Below are positions 9,261 to 17,786 of a DNA stretch of 64,000 bases, one piece after another; the stretch's first letter is position 1, and each line of letters begins with the position of its first letter. Under the pieces are notes generated by a model, which did not search any database, was not told the DNA's origin, and saw only the letters and a list, made by a program, of their open reading frames with translations. Source of the DNA: Mycolicibacterium porcinum (lineage in GTDB: Bacteria > Actinomycetota > Actinomycetes > Mycobacteriales > Mycobacteriaceae); contig MVIG01000021.1 in NCBI GenBank assembly GCA_002086835.1, forward strand, positions 1 to 64,000, given 5' to 3'. A program made the position numbers and the translations under genes.

Positions 9261-10121
9261 GTGGTTTCCGCGCGTGAAGACGTCTTCGTCACTGTCGGTG
9301 AGCTTCGGGAGCTGATCGCCTCGGGGAGTCCCGTCACCGTGCTGGACGTGCGCTGGTCACTGGCCGAGCCCGACGGCGAGCAGGCCTATCTGGCGGGGCA
9401 TCTGCCCGGCGCCGTCTATGTCTCGCTGGACGACGAACTGTCCGACCACGGTATCGCCGGGCGCGGACGCCATCCGCTGCCGACGGGAGCCGATCTGCAG
9501 GCCGCGGCACGCCGTTGGGGACTGCGGACGGGTGTACCCACGGTCGTGTACGACGACTGGAACCGCGCCGGGTCGGCAAGGGCCTGGTGGGTGCTGACCA
9601 CGGCCGGCATCGACGGGGTCCGCATCCTCGACGGAGGTCTTCCGGCCTGGACCGCCGCGGGAGAAGCGCTGCAATCCGGCCCGGTCACGCCCGAGCCCGG
9701 CGACGTCGACGTCGTTCACGACGACCTGTACCACGGGGCGTTGCGTACTCTGACCGCCGAACAGACGCACTCCGGCGTGGACCTGCTGCTGGACGCCCGG
9801 GCGCCCGAACGGTTCCGCGGCGAGGTGGAACCCGTCGACCCGGTCGCCGGCCATATCCCCGGGGCGGTCAATCTGCCCAGCACCCAGCTGCTCTCCGCAG
9901 ACGGCACGCTGCTCCCGGAGGCTCGGCTCCGCGCATTGCTGTCCGATCGCGGCGTAGCCGCCGACGGTGCGGACGTCGGCGCCTACTGCGGCTCGGGAGT
10001 CACCGCGGCGCTCGCGGTGGCCGGCCTGGCCGCAGTCGGAGTGGACGCGGCGCTGTACCCCGGGTCGTGGTCGGAATGGGCATCGAACCCGGACCGTCCC
10101 GTCGCCACGGGCGAGCACTGA
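9261..10121 (+). CDS. Sulfurtransferase with two rhodanese domains
   Basis: This is a 286-aa thiosulfate/3-mercaptopyruvate sulfurtransferase. It has two rhodanese folds: residues about 8-130, where the catalytic position reads DDWNRAGSA and lacks cysteine, and residues about 155-280, with the active loop CGSGVTA. The loss of cysteine in the first domain is normal for this family. It would move sulfane sulfur to cyanide or other thiophiles. GTG was taken as start; it lies only 10 nt after the importer ATPase, so readthrough is likely, though a functional link is not obvious. Confidence 0.88.
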   Translation: MVSAREDVFVTVGELRELIASGSPVTVLDVRWSLAEPDGEQAYLAGHLPGAVYVSLDDELSDHGIAGRGRHPLPTGADLQAAARRWGLRTGVPTVVYDDWNRAGSARAWWVLTTAGIDGVRILDGGLPAWTAAGEALQSGPVTPEPGDVDVVHDDLYHGALRTLTAEQTHSGVDLLLDARAPERFRGEVEPVDPVAGHIPGAVNLPSTQLLSADGTLLPEARLRALLSDRGVAADGADVGAYCGSGVTAALAVAGLAAVGVDAALYPGSWSEWASNPDRPVATGEH

Positions 10122-10177
10122 CCCGACCCGCGAATTCGCTGCGGCCGGGCGCCGGTCGGCAACTTTATGCTGGGCGA

Positions 10178-11332
10178 ATGCAGCGGCATCCGGACCCCGT
10201 CACGCCATTGTGGCGCGCCGCGCAGATCTTTCGGCTGCTGAGCTGCCTGTACGCGCTCGGGTTTCAGATCGCGATCAACGACGACCTGACCCGTCCCGTA
10301 CTCGCCGGGGTGCTGTGCGCGGTACTGATCGCGTGGAGCATCGCCTGCGCGATCGCCTACCTACAGGGTTTCGGCCGCCGCCCGTCCTGGGTGATCGCCG
10401 AGATCGTGGTGGTCCTGGCCCTCATGATGTCCACCGAATTGGTCGCGTCCGACCACTGGATCGCCGACAACCAGTCGTGGCCCACCACCCTGTGGGCCAC
10501 CAATGCCACCATCTCGGCGGCACTGCAGTTCGGCCCGGTCGGTGGCATGGGGGCCGGGCTGGCGGTGATGGCCGCGGCAGCCGCGCTGAAGGGCTATGTC
10601 AGCGTCAATCTGGGCCGCAACGCCACCATCGTCATCGAACTGGCGGTGGGCTTGGCGGTGGGGATGGCCGCCCAGACGGCACGTCGCGCGCATGCCGAGT
10701 TGGAGCGCGCCGTGCGGCTGGCCGCCTCGTTGGAGGAGCGGGAGCGTTTGTCCCGCCGGGTGCACGACGGGGCCATCCAGGTGCTGGCGCTGGTGTCGCG
10801 GCGGGGCCGTGAGATCGGCGGCGAGACAGCCCAATTGGCTGAACTGGCCGGCGAACAGGAGCGCGCACTGCGCAGGCTGGTCAGCGCGCCCGATCCGGAA
10901 GCACATTCCGGCGGGGCCACCGACATCGGGGCGTTGCTGCGCGCCAGGGCCTCGGATCGGGTCTCGGTCAGCCTGCCGGCAGAGCCGGTGCTGCTCGATT
11001 CCGAAGCCGCCCATGAATTGTTCGCCGCAGCGGGCAACGCCCTCGACAACGCGGCAGCGCACGCCGGGCCTGACGCCAGGGTTTTCGTCCTGCTCGAAGA
11101 CCTGGGAGATTCGGTGACCGTGAGCATCCGTGACGACGGGGTGGGCATCGGCGAAGGCAGGCTGGCCGAGGCCGCCCGAGAAGGCCACGTGGGCATCGCG
11201 AAATCGATTGTGGGCCGGATGGATTGGCTGGGCGGGCAGGCGGAGCTGCACACCGCGCCGGGATGTGGCACGGAATGGGAGCTGACGCTGCCTCGCCGGG
11301 GCCGCACCGCGACCGAGAAGGGACAGGCATGA
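10178..11332 (+). CDS. MacS-type sensor histidine kinase
   Basis: This is a 384-aa membrane sensor kinase. The N-terminal half carries several membrane helices (residues about 15-165, the DUF5931-type sensor region). A dimerisation segment with the likely phosphoacceptor His196 in RRVHDGAIQVLA follows, then an HATPase domain with an N-box around GNALDNAAAHAG and a G-box with DDGVGIG. It would phosphorylate the response regulator immediately downstream, with which it overlaps by 4 nt. The stimulus is unknown; membrane-embedded sensing is suggested because there is no large extracytoplasmic domain. Confidence 0.87.
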   Translation: MQRHPDPVTPLWRAAQIFRLLSCLYALGFQIAINDDLTRPVLAGVLCAVLIAWSIACAIAYLQGFGRRPSWVIAEIVVVLALMMSTELVASDHWIADNQSWPTTLWATNATISAALQFGPVGGMGAGLAVMAAAAALKGYVSVNLGRNATIVIELAVGLAVGMAAQTARRAHAELERAVRLAASLEERERLSRRVHDGAIQVLALVSRRGREIGGETAQLAELAGEQERALRRLVSAPDPEAHSGGATDIGALLRARASDRVSVSLPAEPVLLDSEAAHELFAAAGNALDNAAAHAGPDARVFVLLEDLGDSVTVSIRDDGVGIGEGRLAEAAREGHVGIAKSIVGRMDWLGGQAELHTAPGCGTEWELTLPRRGRTATEKGQA

Positions 11333-11982
11333 CGGAGACCACACTGACGGTGATGGTCGTCGATGATCATCCGATCTGGCGCGACGCGGTGGCACGTGAC
11401 CTTGCCGACGAGGGATTCGATGTGGTGGCCACCGCCGACGGGGTGGCCACGGCGCGCAGGCGGGCCGGGGTGGTGCTGCCCGACGTGGTGGTGATGGACA
11501 TGAGCCTGTCCGACGGAAGTGGCGCCACGGCCACCGCTGAAGTGCTCACGGTGTCACCGTCGTCGCGGGTGCTTGTGCTCTCGGCATCCGACGAGCGCGA
11601 CGACGTCCTGGAGGCGGTAAAAGCCGGAGCCACCGGGTATCTGGTCAAGAGCGCGTCGAAAGCCGAACTGACCGCGGCGGTACGGGCCACCGCGGAGGGG
11701 CGTGCGGTGTTCACCCCGGGTCTGGCCGGCCTGGTGCTCGGCGAGTACCGGCGCATCGCGCAGCGGCCCGACGACGGACCGGCGACTCCGAGTCTGACCG
11801 AGCGGGAGACCGAGGTGCTGCGCTACGTGGCAAAAGGACTGACGGCCAAGCAGATCGCCAACCGCTTGTCGTTGAGCCACCGCACGGTGGAGAACCACGT
11901 GCAGGCCACGTTCCGCAAACTTCAGGTCGCCAACCGGGTCGAATTGGCCCGCTACGCCATCGAACACGGCCTCGACGAGTAG
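11329..11982 (+). CDS. LuxR/NarL-family response regulator
   Basis: This is a 217-aa DNA-binding response regulator. The receiver domain has the acidic pair Asp12-Asp13, phosphoacceptor Asp57 (VVVMD) and the conserved lysine in YLVKSASK. The C-terminal LuxR helix-turn-helix includes LTERETEVLRYVAKGLTAKQ and HRTVENHVQ. Its ATG overlaps the kinase stop (ATGA), which makes it the cognate partner. Targets are unknown. Confidence 0.92.
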   Translation: MTETTLTVMVVDDHPIWRDAVARDLADEGFDVVATADGVATARRRAGVVLPDVVVMDMSLSDGSGATATAEVLTVSPSSRVLVLSASDERDDVLEAVKAGATGYLVKSASKAELTAAVRATAEGRAVFTPGLAGLVLGEYRRIAQRPDDGPATPSLTERETEVLRYVAKGLTAKQIANRLSLSHRTVENHVQATFRKLQVANRVELARYAIEHGLDE

Positions 11983-12025
11983 TCCTACTCATCACGGCAG
12001 CGGGTTTTGTTGCCACGATCACCAT

Positions 12026-13804
12026 ATGAGCGAACCTCATCGCATCGTGATCGCCCGGATGTCGTCGGATCTCGCCGCGATCTCGGCATATATGAACCGG
12101 GTGTCGGCGGACCTGGGGGAGTTGGGCCGCATGCTCGACCAACCCCCGGCACCTGCGCCCGCACCACTGGCCGCGCCTCCCGCGCCGTGGCGACCGGCTG
12201 TGCCGGTTGCCGCTCCGGTTCCGCCCCGGCCGGCGCCCTCATCCCGTCCGGAACGGTCAGAAGGCTGGATCGGCAAGGCCCTCGCGGTGGCCGGCGTGAC
12301 CGTGACTCTCACCGGTGTGGTGTTGCTGCTGGTTCTCGCGGCGCAGGCCGGGATTCTACGGCCGGAGTTCCGGGTTGCCGCAGGTGCGATTCTGGCCGCG
12401 GGACTGGTCGGCGCCGGAGGGTGGCTCAATCGCAGACCAGGAGGCCGGGTCGGGGCGGTCGCGCTGGCCGCGACCGGTGTTGCCGCCGCGTACATGGACG
12501 TGATCGCCGTGACGACAATCTATGACTGGGTATCGCCGCCGGTCGGTCTGGCATTGGCCGCGGCGTTCGGTGGCGGTGGCCTGATGCTGGCGCGACGGTG
12601 GGACTCCGAACAGCTCGGCTTGCTGGTCCTGGTGCCGCTGATCGCCCTGGCGCCGGTCGTGACCGACGGGGTGACCCTGCTGCTGATCGGGTTCATGCTG
12701 GCCTTGTCGGCCGCGGCCCTGCCCCTCCAGTTCGGTCGGGACTGGCTCTGGTTGTTCGCGGCACGTGTCGCGGCGCCCACCCTGCCACTGCTTTTCGCGC
12801 TGGTGGCTGCCTCGGTCGATGGCCGGGACGACCTGGTGCTCGCGCTGACCTGCGGGCTCGCGGCCGTGCTGGCCTTGGTGGGCGGCGTGCTGGTGCTGCG
12901 CGGGACCACCCGGCCGGCGGCAACCGCGGTGCTGACCGCGGCCGGCGTGCTCCCGGTGCTCTGTGTGGCGGCTGCCGTCGATCGCGTCATCGCGGCGCTC
13001 ATGGTGGCGGCGCTGGCCGCGGCCCTGGTGGGGATCATTGCCCTCGGTGACCGCGTGCCGGGGATGACCGTCGCGGTCCGCCAGGTGTGGTCGGTGCTCG
13101 CAGCTGCCGCCGCGCTGATCACGGTGCTGGTGGCCTTCGACGGGCCGGTGGCCGGGCCGGTGGTGTTGGCGATGGCCGCGGCGGTTGCCGTGGCGGCGCG
13201 TCGCCTGGGCGTGACGCGGTGGATCGCCGTCGGTCTTGCCGCGGTCGGGGGCATGATCTACCTCGACTCGGCCGCTCCCGAGATCCTGGTTCGTGCCACG
13301 AAACTATCTGCAGGGCTTACTGTTTCGGTGCTGATCGGTAGCGTCCTGGCGATCGCTGCGGCTGCCGCGATCTCGTGGGCGTGGTCGTCCGATGACGAGG
13401 CGGACCGAGAGCTGGTCCGGTTGGTGTGGGTGGCCGCAGCTGCGGCCGGCGGATATGCCGTCACGGTGTTCACCGTCACGGCCGGCGTGGCTGTCGGCGG
13501 GACCGGCGCCGGCTTCTTCGGCGGGCACATGACGGCGACCATCTGCTGGATCGCCGTCGCGGCCGGACTGCTCGGCTATGCGGCGCGACGCCCGAGGGCG
13601 CAGCGGTCGCTGCCGATCGGCGGCGGGATGGCACTCGTCGCCGCCGCGATGGCGAAACTGTTCCTGTTCGACCTGGGAACCCTCGACGGGATGTTCCGGG
13701 TCGCGGTGTTCATCGTCGTCGGGTTGGCGCTGCTGGGCATGGGTGCCGGATATGCGCGCCTGCTCAATCAGCAGGACCAGGTGGTCGGCAGGCAGCTGAC
13801 GTGA
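12026..13804 (+). CDS. DUF2339 polytopic membrane protein
   Basis: This is a 592-aa membrane protein of unknown function. It begins with a cytoplasmic region with a coiled-coil-like start and an Ala/Pro-rich linker (residues 1-80), then about fourteen or more hydrophobic helices to the C-terminus, the layout of the DUF2339 family. It starts 43 nt after the response-regulator stop. No catalytic motif is visible. The long run of Ala/Val/Leu-rich helices makes it hard to say more. Confidence 0.8.
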   Translation: MSEPHRIVIARMSSDLAAISAYMNRVSADLGELGRMLDQPPAPAPAPLAAPPAPWRPAVPVAAPVPPRPAPSSRPERSEGWIGKALAVAGVTVTLTGVVLLLVLAAQAGILRPEFRVAAGAILAAGLVGAGGWLNRRPGGRVGAVALAATGVAAAYMDVIAVTTIYDWVSPPVGLALAAAFGGGGLMLARRWDSEQLGLLVLVPLIALAPVVTDGVTLLLIGFMLALSAAALPLQFGRDWLWLFAARVAAPTLPLLFALVAASVDGRDDLVLALTCGLAAVLALVGGVLVLRGTTRPAATAVLTAAGVLPVLCVAAAVDRVIAALMVAALAAALVGIIALGDRVPGMTVAVRQVWSVLAAAAALITVLVAFDGPVAGPVVLAMAAAVAVAARRLGVTRWIAVGLAAVGGMIYLDSAAPEILVRATKLSAGLTVSVLIGSVLAIAAAAAISWAWSSDDEADRELVRLVWVAAAAAGGYAVTVFTVTAGVAVGGTGAGFFGGHMTATICWIAVAAGLLGYAARRPRAQRSLPIGGGMALVAAAMAKLFLFDLGTLDGMFRVAVFIVVGLALLGMGAGYARLLNQQDQVVGRQLT

Positions 13805-13821
13805 CGGTGGCCACAGATTCT

Positions 13822-13846
13822 CTAATCTGGATTTATTCCAGTTTAG
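13822..13846. promoter_or_regulatory. Palindromic operator candidate upstream of dps2
   Basis: The arms CTAATCTGGA and TCCAGTTTAG match at 9 of 10 positions around a 5-nt AT-only centre. The palindrome ends 17 nt before the dps2 ATG, so a bound repressor would block initiation. The AT-rich, 25-bp layout resembles sites of Fur/PerR-type metal or peroxide regulators, but the regulator is not identified. Confidence 0.5.
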
Positions 13847-13863
13847 GTGCCGTTGTCTATGAC

Positions 13864-14349
13864 ATGAGTACACGTCGAAACGAATCCGATATCCAGGGTT
13901 ACCAGGCCGCACCGGAGCTCGGCGGTCATCTGCAACAGGTCCTCGTCGACCTGATCGAGCTCGGTTCACAGGGTAAGCAGGCGCATTGGAACGTCGTAGG
14001 CACCAACTTCCGGGACCTGCATCTGCAACTCGACGAGGTCGTCGATTTCGCCAGGGAGGGCAGCGACACAATCGCCGAACGGATGCGCGCGCTGGACGCC
14101 GTCCCCGACGGACGGTCGGACACCGTCGTGGCGAGCACGACACTCCCCGAGTTTCCCGCCTATGAGCGCAGCACCGGTGAGGTGGTCGACCTGATCGCCG
14201 CGCGGATCTACGCGACGGTCGGCACGTTGCGCCGGGTCCACGATTCTGTCGACGCGCACGATCCGACCACCGCCGACATCCTGCACCAGCTGATCGAGGG
14301 GCTGGAGAAGCTGGCGTGGCTGATCAAGTCGGAGAACCGGAAGGTCTAG
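13864..14349 (+). CDS. dps: DNA-binding ferritin-like protein Dps2
   Basis: This 161-aa Dps-family mini-ferritin oxidises and stores iron in a dodecamer and protects DNA from Fenton chemistry. Ferroxidase ligands are visible in KQAHWNVVG (His of the first helix), the acidic stretch HLQLDEVVDFAREGSD and the following helix. The protein closely resembles M. smegmatis Dps2 in length and sequence (remembered, not searched). ATG 13864 fits that length; no good Shine-Dalgarno precedes it, so the transcript may be leaderless. Its TAG stop and that of the converging cyclase share the palindrome CTAG. Confidence 0.95.
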   Translation: MSTRRNESDIQGYQAAPELGGHLQQVLVDLIELGSQGKQAHWNVVGTNFRDLHLQLDEVVDFAREGSDTIAERMRALDAVPDGRSDTVVASTTLPEFPAYERSTGEVVDLIAARIYATVGTLRRVHDSVDAHDPTTADILHQLIEGLEKLAWLIKSENRKV

Positions 14350-15632
14350 ACCCCGGCCGGCGGCACGACGGAGGTGGTACGCATCGGACCGGCATCCTCC
14401 AGCCGGGTGCGTACCGCCTCGTCGTCTCGACGCCCGACCAGGTACCAGGTGTGCATCAGGCCTTTGCCCTTGACGTCGACATCGCCGCGTTCCTCGAGCA
14501 CGAAATTGTGACTGATGCGCTCATACACATTGTGCGGCACCTGAATTCGCCCCGCCACATCTGTGGTCTCCATACGTGAGGCGACGTTGACCGCGTCACC
14601 CCAGACGTCGTAGAAGAACTTGCGGGCCCCGACGACCCCGGCCACCACGGGCCCGGCGGCCAGGCCGATGCGCAACGGCACCGCCCGGCCCCGCGGATCC
14701 TTGAGGTCGGCGACGGCCTCGGCCAGATCGAGGGCCAGGCAGGCGAGCGCCTCGATGTGATCGGAGCGCGGCTTGGGCACCCCGGCGACCACCATGTAGG
14801 AGTCGCCGCTGGTCTTGACCTTCTCCAGGCCATGCCGGTCCACCAGCGCATCGAGATCGGTGTACAGCCGGTCCAGAAACCGCACCAGCTCGGTTGGGGT
14901 GATGTCGCTGGCCCGTTCGGTGTATCCCGCGATATCGGCGAACAGGATCGAGGCGTCGTCGTATTTGTCGGCGATGATCGTGCGCGACGGCTCCTTGAGT
15001 CGCTGGGCGATCGTGGCCGGCAGAATATTGGCCAGCAGTTGCTCGGACCGCTGATATTCGGCTTCCATCGCCTCTTCCGCGCGGGCCATCTCACGTAACG
15101 ACAACCAGACTGTGGCAAACACCATTACTCCGGCTGAAACCGCCGAAAGGACGAAGCCCGCGGTCAGTGCCCATGGAGGTCCCAGCCCCCGATCGTTGGG
15201 CACCAGAACTTCCAGCACGATCGCGGCAGCCACCGCCAGCGCGGTCAGCGTGCCCGCCAGCACGATGCGCTCGATGCCCAGCACCAGCACCGCAAGCGAC
15301 GCCGCCACGATGAAGTAGAACTGCAGCCCCGAACCGGTCCCGACGACGAAGCACATCGTCGAGACCGACACGTAGGCGAACAGGAAGAACGCCAGGGGCG
15401 CGATCAGTTCGCCGAACCGGTACAGCAGCGGCACCAACAGGAACAACGCGGCAGATCCGAGGTTGACGAAGCCGAACCGCCACATCGGTCCGCCGAGGAC
15501 CAGCTGGAAGACCCCGAATCCACCGGATACCGCAGCCGCGAGGCACGTCGCAATGGTCAACACCCGCAGTCGGCTCGACACGCTCTCGGCATAGTGCCGG
15601 GTGCGGGCCGGAACGCGGTTGTTCAACGCCAT
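14346..15632 (-). CDS. cya: Membrane class III adenylate cyclase, Rv1625c-type
   Basis: This protein makes cAMP from ATP. It has six membrane helices (residues about 22-180), a short coiled-coil/HAMP-like transducer, and one catalytic class III domain (about 220-400). Key residues, numbered from ATG 15632, are metal Asp233 (FADIAGYTER) and Asp277, adenine-selecting Lys273 (KTSGDS), and the transition-state pair Asn349 and Arg353 (GDAVNVASRME). One set per chain means it works as a homodimer, as in Rv1625c. Upstream starts (GTG 15647, TTG 15680) would add 5 or 16 residues. It faces dps2 with overlapping stops. Confidence 0.95.
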   Translation of the reverse strand: MALNNRVPARTRHYAESVSSRLRVLTIATCLAAAVSGGFGVFQLVLGGPMWRFGFVNLGSAALFLLVPLLYRFGELIAPLAFFLFAYVSVSTMCFVVGTGSGLQFYFIVAASLAVLVLGIERIVLAGTLTALAVAAAIVLEVLVPNDRGLGPPWALTAGFVLSAVSAGVMVFATVWLSLREMARAEEAMEAEYQRSEQLLANILPATIAQRLKEPSRTIIADKYDDASILFADIAGYTERASDITPTELVRFLDRLYTDLDALVDRHGLEKVKTSGDSYMVVAGVPKPRSDHIEALACLALDLAEAVADLKDPRGRAVPLRIGLAAGPVVAGVVGARKFFYDVWGDAVNVASRMETTDVAGRIQVPHNVYERISHNFVLEERGDVDVKGKGLMHTWYLVGRRDDEAVRTRLEDAGPMRTTSVVPPAGV

Positions 15633-15839
15633 CTCGGGAATGCACACTGACCGGCGGAACTCGCTGACCACCACGGACAAAGGGTATCGCCGTAAGCGAC
15701 CGGGTTGGCCGACATTGACGCGGCCGCTATTTCGAAACGCGGTCCAGCAAATCCAGCGGACTGTCCGTATGTCACAATGGGAACTTGTTCCAGTGCGTGC
15801 GGCGATATCTGCCGCGATCTCTTGTGGGGGGATCTTTTC

Positions 15840-16829
15840 GTGGACCGGTCATGGGTGCGTAACACCGCTGCTGGCTGTGCAATCGCTTGTGGTGCCATGG
15901 TGGCGGGGCCGGGTGTGCTCGGCACCGCCGTGGCCTCGGCCGATCTGTTCGGAATCGACATCGACGTCCTTCACATCTTCGATCACAAGGACAAGAAGAA
16001 AAAGTCCGACCGCAAAGCCAAGGTCGGCAACCAGCGCGGCAGCGGAGCGAAGAATTCCGGCGGCGGCCTCACCGGGCCGAACGCGTCAACCGGGCCGAAG
16101 GCCAAAGTCGGTGCGAGTGGGTCATCGGGGTCGAGCGGCCCTACGGCAAAAGTGGGCGCCAGTCAGTCATCCGCTCCGACATCTCGGTCGGCATCGACCG
16201 ACGAGGCCCCGCAATCGGCGGGCGTGACGGGCACGACGGGACAGGCCCCCACCGCCGCGACCGTGACAGGCGGCACTGCCGAGGTGCCCTCGGCAGTCGT
16301 GTCCGGCGGCGGAGGAGGCGGCGGTGGCGGTGGAGGTGCACCGACCAACGGAAACATCGGCAGGGCGCCCAATTTGGCCCCCGTCCCCATCGCGCCGAGC
16401 AGCCGGCCGATCGTGATTCGGTCATCCCCGCCGAAAGCCCCGGCCGCGCCGGCCCCGGCGGCACCCGCGGCGCCGGTAGCGCCCGTCGCACCGGCACCCG
16501 TGGTGGTTCCGCCGGTCGTCCCGGCTCCGGTACCCGCGGCACCTCCCGCGATCACGCCGCCTGCAGCCCCGAGTGCACCGAGCGTTCCCGCACCACGGTC
16601 TGAACCGCCGGCGGCACAGCCACTTTCGGTCCCCGCGATACCGGAGTCATTCCGGATCGGCTACGCCGACTATCTCCGGGTGGCCAGCACCTCCGACCTT
16701 CTGTTCGCGGTGCTGCCCGGTCTCGGCGGCATGGTGTTGATGACGGCGGCCGGCGGTGTGGTCGGTTTCCGGCAGGCCCGGGCTGCGCAGACCCTGCCGT
16801 CGCCGCAGATCGCCAGGTTCCTGCCCTAG
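15840..16829 (+). CDS. Secreted Pro/Ala-rich protein with C-terminal membrane anchor
   Basis: This is a 329-aa protein of unknown function. A signal peptide (residues about 1-34, ending near VASA) is followed by a basic segment DHKDKKKKSDRK and a Ser/Gly/Thr-rich region with two copies of a (A)KVGAS motif. Next come a run of 11 glycines and a Pro/Ala/Val-rich low-complexity stretch of about 100 residues. A hydrophobic segment near the C-terminus (LLFAVLPGLGGMVLM) ends in a basic tail. The GTG start is supported by a GGGGGGAT ribosome-binding site. It is probably a cell-envelope protein spanning the wall, which is inferred from composition only. Confidence 0.7.
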   Translation: MDRSWVRNTAAGCAIACGAMVAGPGVLGTAVASADLFGIDIDVLHIFDHKDKKKKSDRKAKVGNQRGSGAKNSGGGLTGPNASTGPKAKVGASGSSGSSGPTAKVGASQSSAPTSRSASTDEAPQSAGVTGTTGQAPTAATVTGGTAEVPSAVVSGGGGGGGGGGGAPTNGNIGRAPNLAPVPIAPSSRPIVIRSSPPKAPAAPAPAAPAAPVAPVAPAPVVVPPVVPAPVPAAPPAITPPAAPSAPSVPAPRSEPPAAQPLSVPAIPESFRIGYADYLRVASTSDLLFAVLPGLGGMVLMTAAGGVVGFRQARAAQTLPSPQIARFLP

Positions 16830-16836
16830 CACGTCG

Positions 16837-17616
16837 ATGCGGGGCGAGCACGATCGCAGTAGATCGGCTGCGGTGGTGTACCGGGCCGGGCCATTGGTCT
16901 GGATGTTCACCGCCGCGGCGGTGACCTCCGTCGCCGGCGGAGTGTTGACAGTGGTCGGTTGGGCTCGCGGAGAGCTGACGGGGTCATTGTGGGGCCCCGT
17001 GCTGGGGCCGCTGTTTCTGGCGGCAGGGTTCGGGGTCGTCGCCTACCGCGTGTCCACGACGGCAGAACCCGAAGGCGAGGCTCCAGATCCGGTCGACGCC
17101 GTTGTCGTGGTACGAAATCCGCTGGGCATCGTGTTCTGGTTGTCCGCTGCACTGGCGCTGGCGGTCATTGCCATGGTGGCATCCGGCGCGACGAGATTCG
17201 TTCGTCGGGCCGTCCGCGCGGGCGGCCTCGACATGGTCGACGTCACCGGGCTCGCCGCGGCCGGTGTGACGGTGTTGATCGCAATGACCCTGCTGGCGAC
17301 GGTGCTGGTCGCCGTCGCGATACCGATGCGCATCATCCGGGCGCACGGGCGTACCCACCTGTGGGTGTCCCGGGAGGGGATCGGCTACCCACCGCCATCC
17401 GACCGCGATTCCGGCTTCCGGCCCTGGGGCAGCGTCACTGCCGTCAGGCACTCATCGCGCGATGTCCGGGGCGTGGTGTACACCCACGAATGGACCATCC
17501 ACGTCACCAACCCGATCTCACGGATCGTGGTGGTCTACCCGGCGGGCGCGACACCGCGTCCGCGTGCCATCCGTCAGACCATCGAGGATCTGGCGCCAGA
17601 TGTTGAGCTGGGCTGA
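16837..17616 (+). CDS. Hypothetical four-helix membrane protein
   Basis: This 259-aa protein has four predicted membrane helices arranged as two pairs (residues about 17-75 and 95-168). A C-terminal soluble domain of about 90 residues begins at THLWVSREGIGY and resembles the PH-like tails seen in many actinobacterial membrane proteins. No family is recognised with confidence. It starts 8 nt after the preceding gene and is probably cotranscribed with it. Confidence 0.7.
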   Translation: MRGEHDRSRSAAVVYRAGPLVWMFTAAAVTSVAGGVLTVVGWARGELTGSLWGPVLGPLFLAAGFGVVAYRVSTTAEPEGEAPDPVDAVVVVRNPLGIVFWLSAALALAVIAMVASGATRFVRRAVRAGGLDMVDVTGLAAAGVTVLIAMTLLATVLVAVAIPMRIIRAHGRTHLWVSREGIGYPPPSDRDSGFRPWGSVTAVRHSSRDVRGVVYTHEWTIHVTNPISRIVVVYPAGATPRPRAIRQTIEDLAPDVELG

Positions 17617-17629
17617 AATTCCAGCGTGG

Positions 17630-17703
17630 TGCCCTCGGTGAGATTCGAACTCACACTGTACGGGTTTTGAATCCGTTTCCTCTGCCAGTTGGGATACGAG
17701 GGC
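17630..17703 (-). tRNA. tRNA-Leu (anticodon CAA), short variable loop
   Basis: A 74-nt cloverleaf is followed by an encoded CCA (17627-17629). The acceptor stem GCCCTCG/CGAGGGC pairs perfectly. The T arm is GTGAG-TTCGAAT-CTCAC and the discriminator is A. The D arm (AACTGGCAGA loop, three-pair stem) looks leucine-like. The anticodon loop TTCAAAA gives anticodon CAA, which reads the Leu codon UUG. The variable region is only 5 nt (ACAGT), while leucine tRNAs normally carry a long variable arm, and the anticodon stem has an A-C mismatch at its base. It could be an unusual functional tRNA or a degraded copy. Confidence 0.8.
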
Positions 17704-17786
17704 GTCCCGATCTGTACTGCGGCCTACCACCTTAGAGGATGGCCCCGCGCTCGCCGAACGGCGGCCTCCACGACACAATGTCTCCC

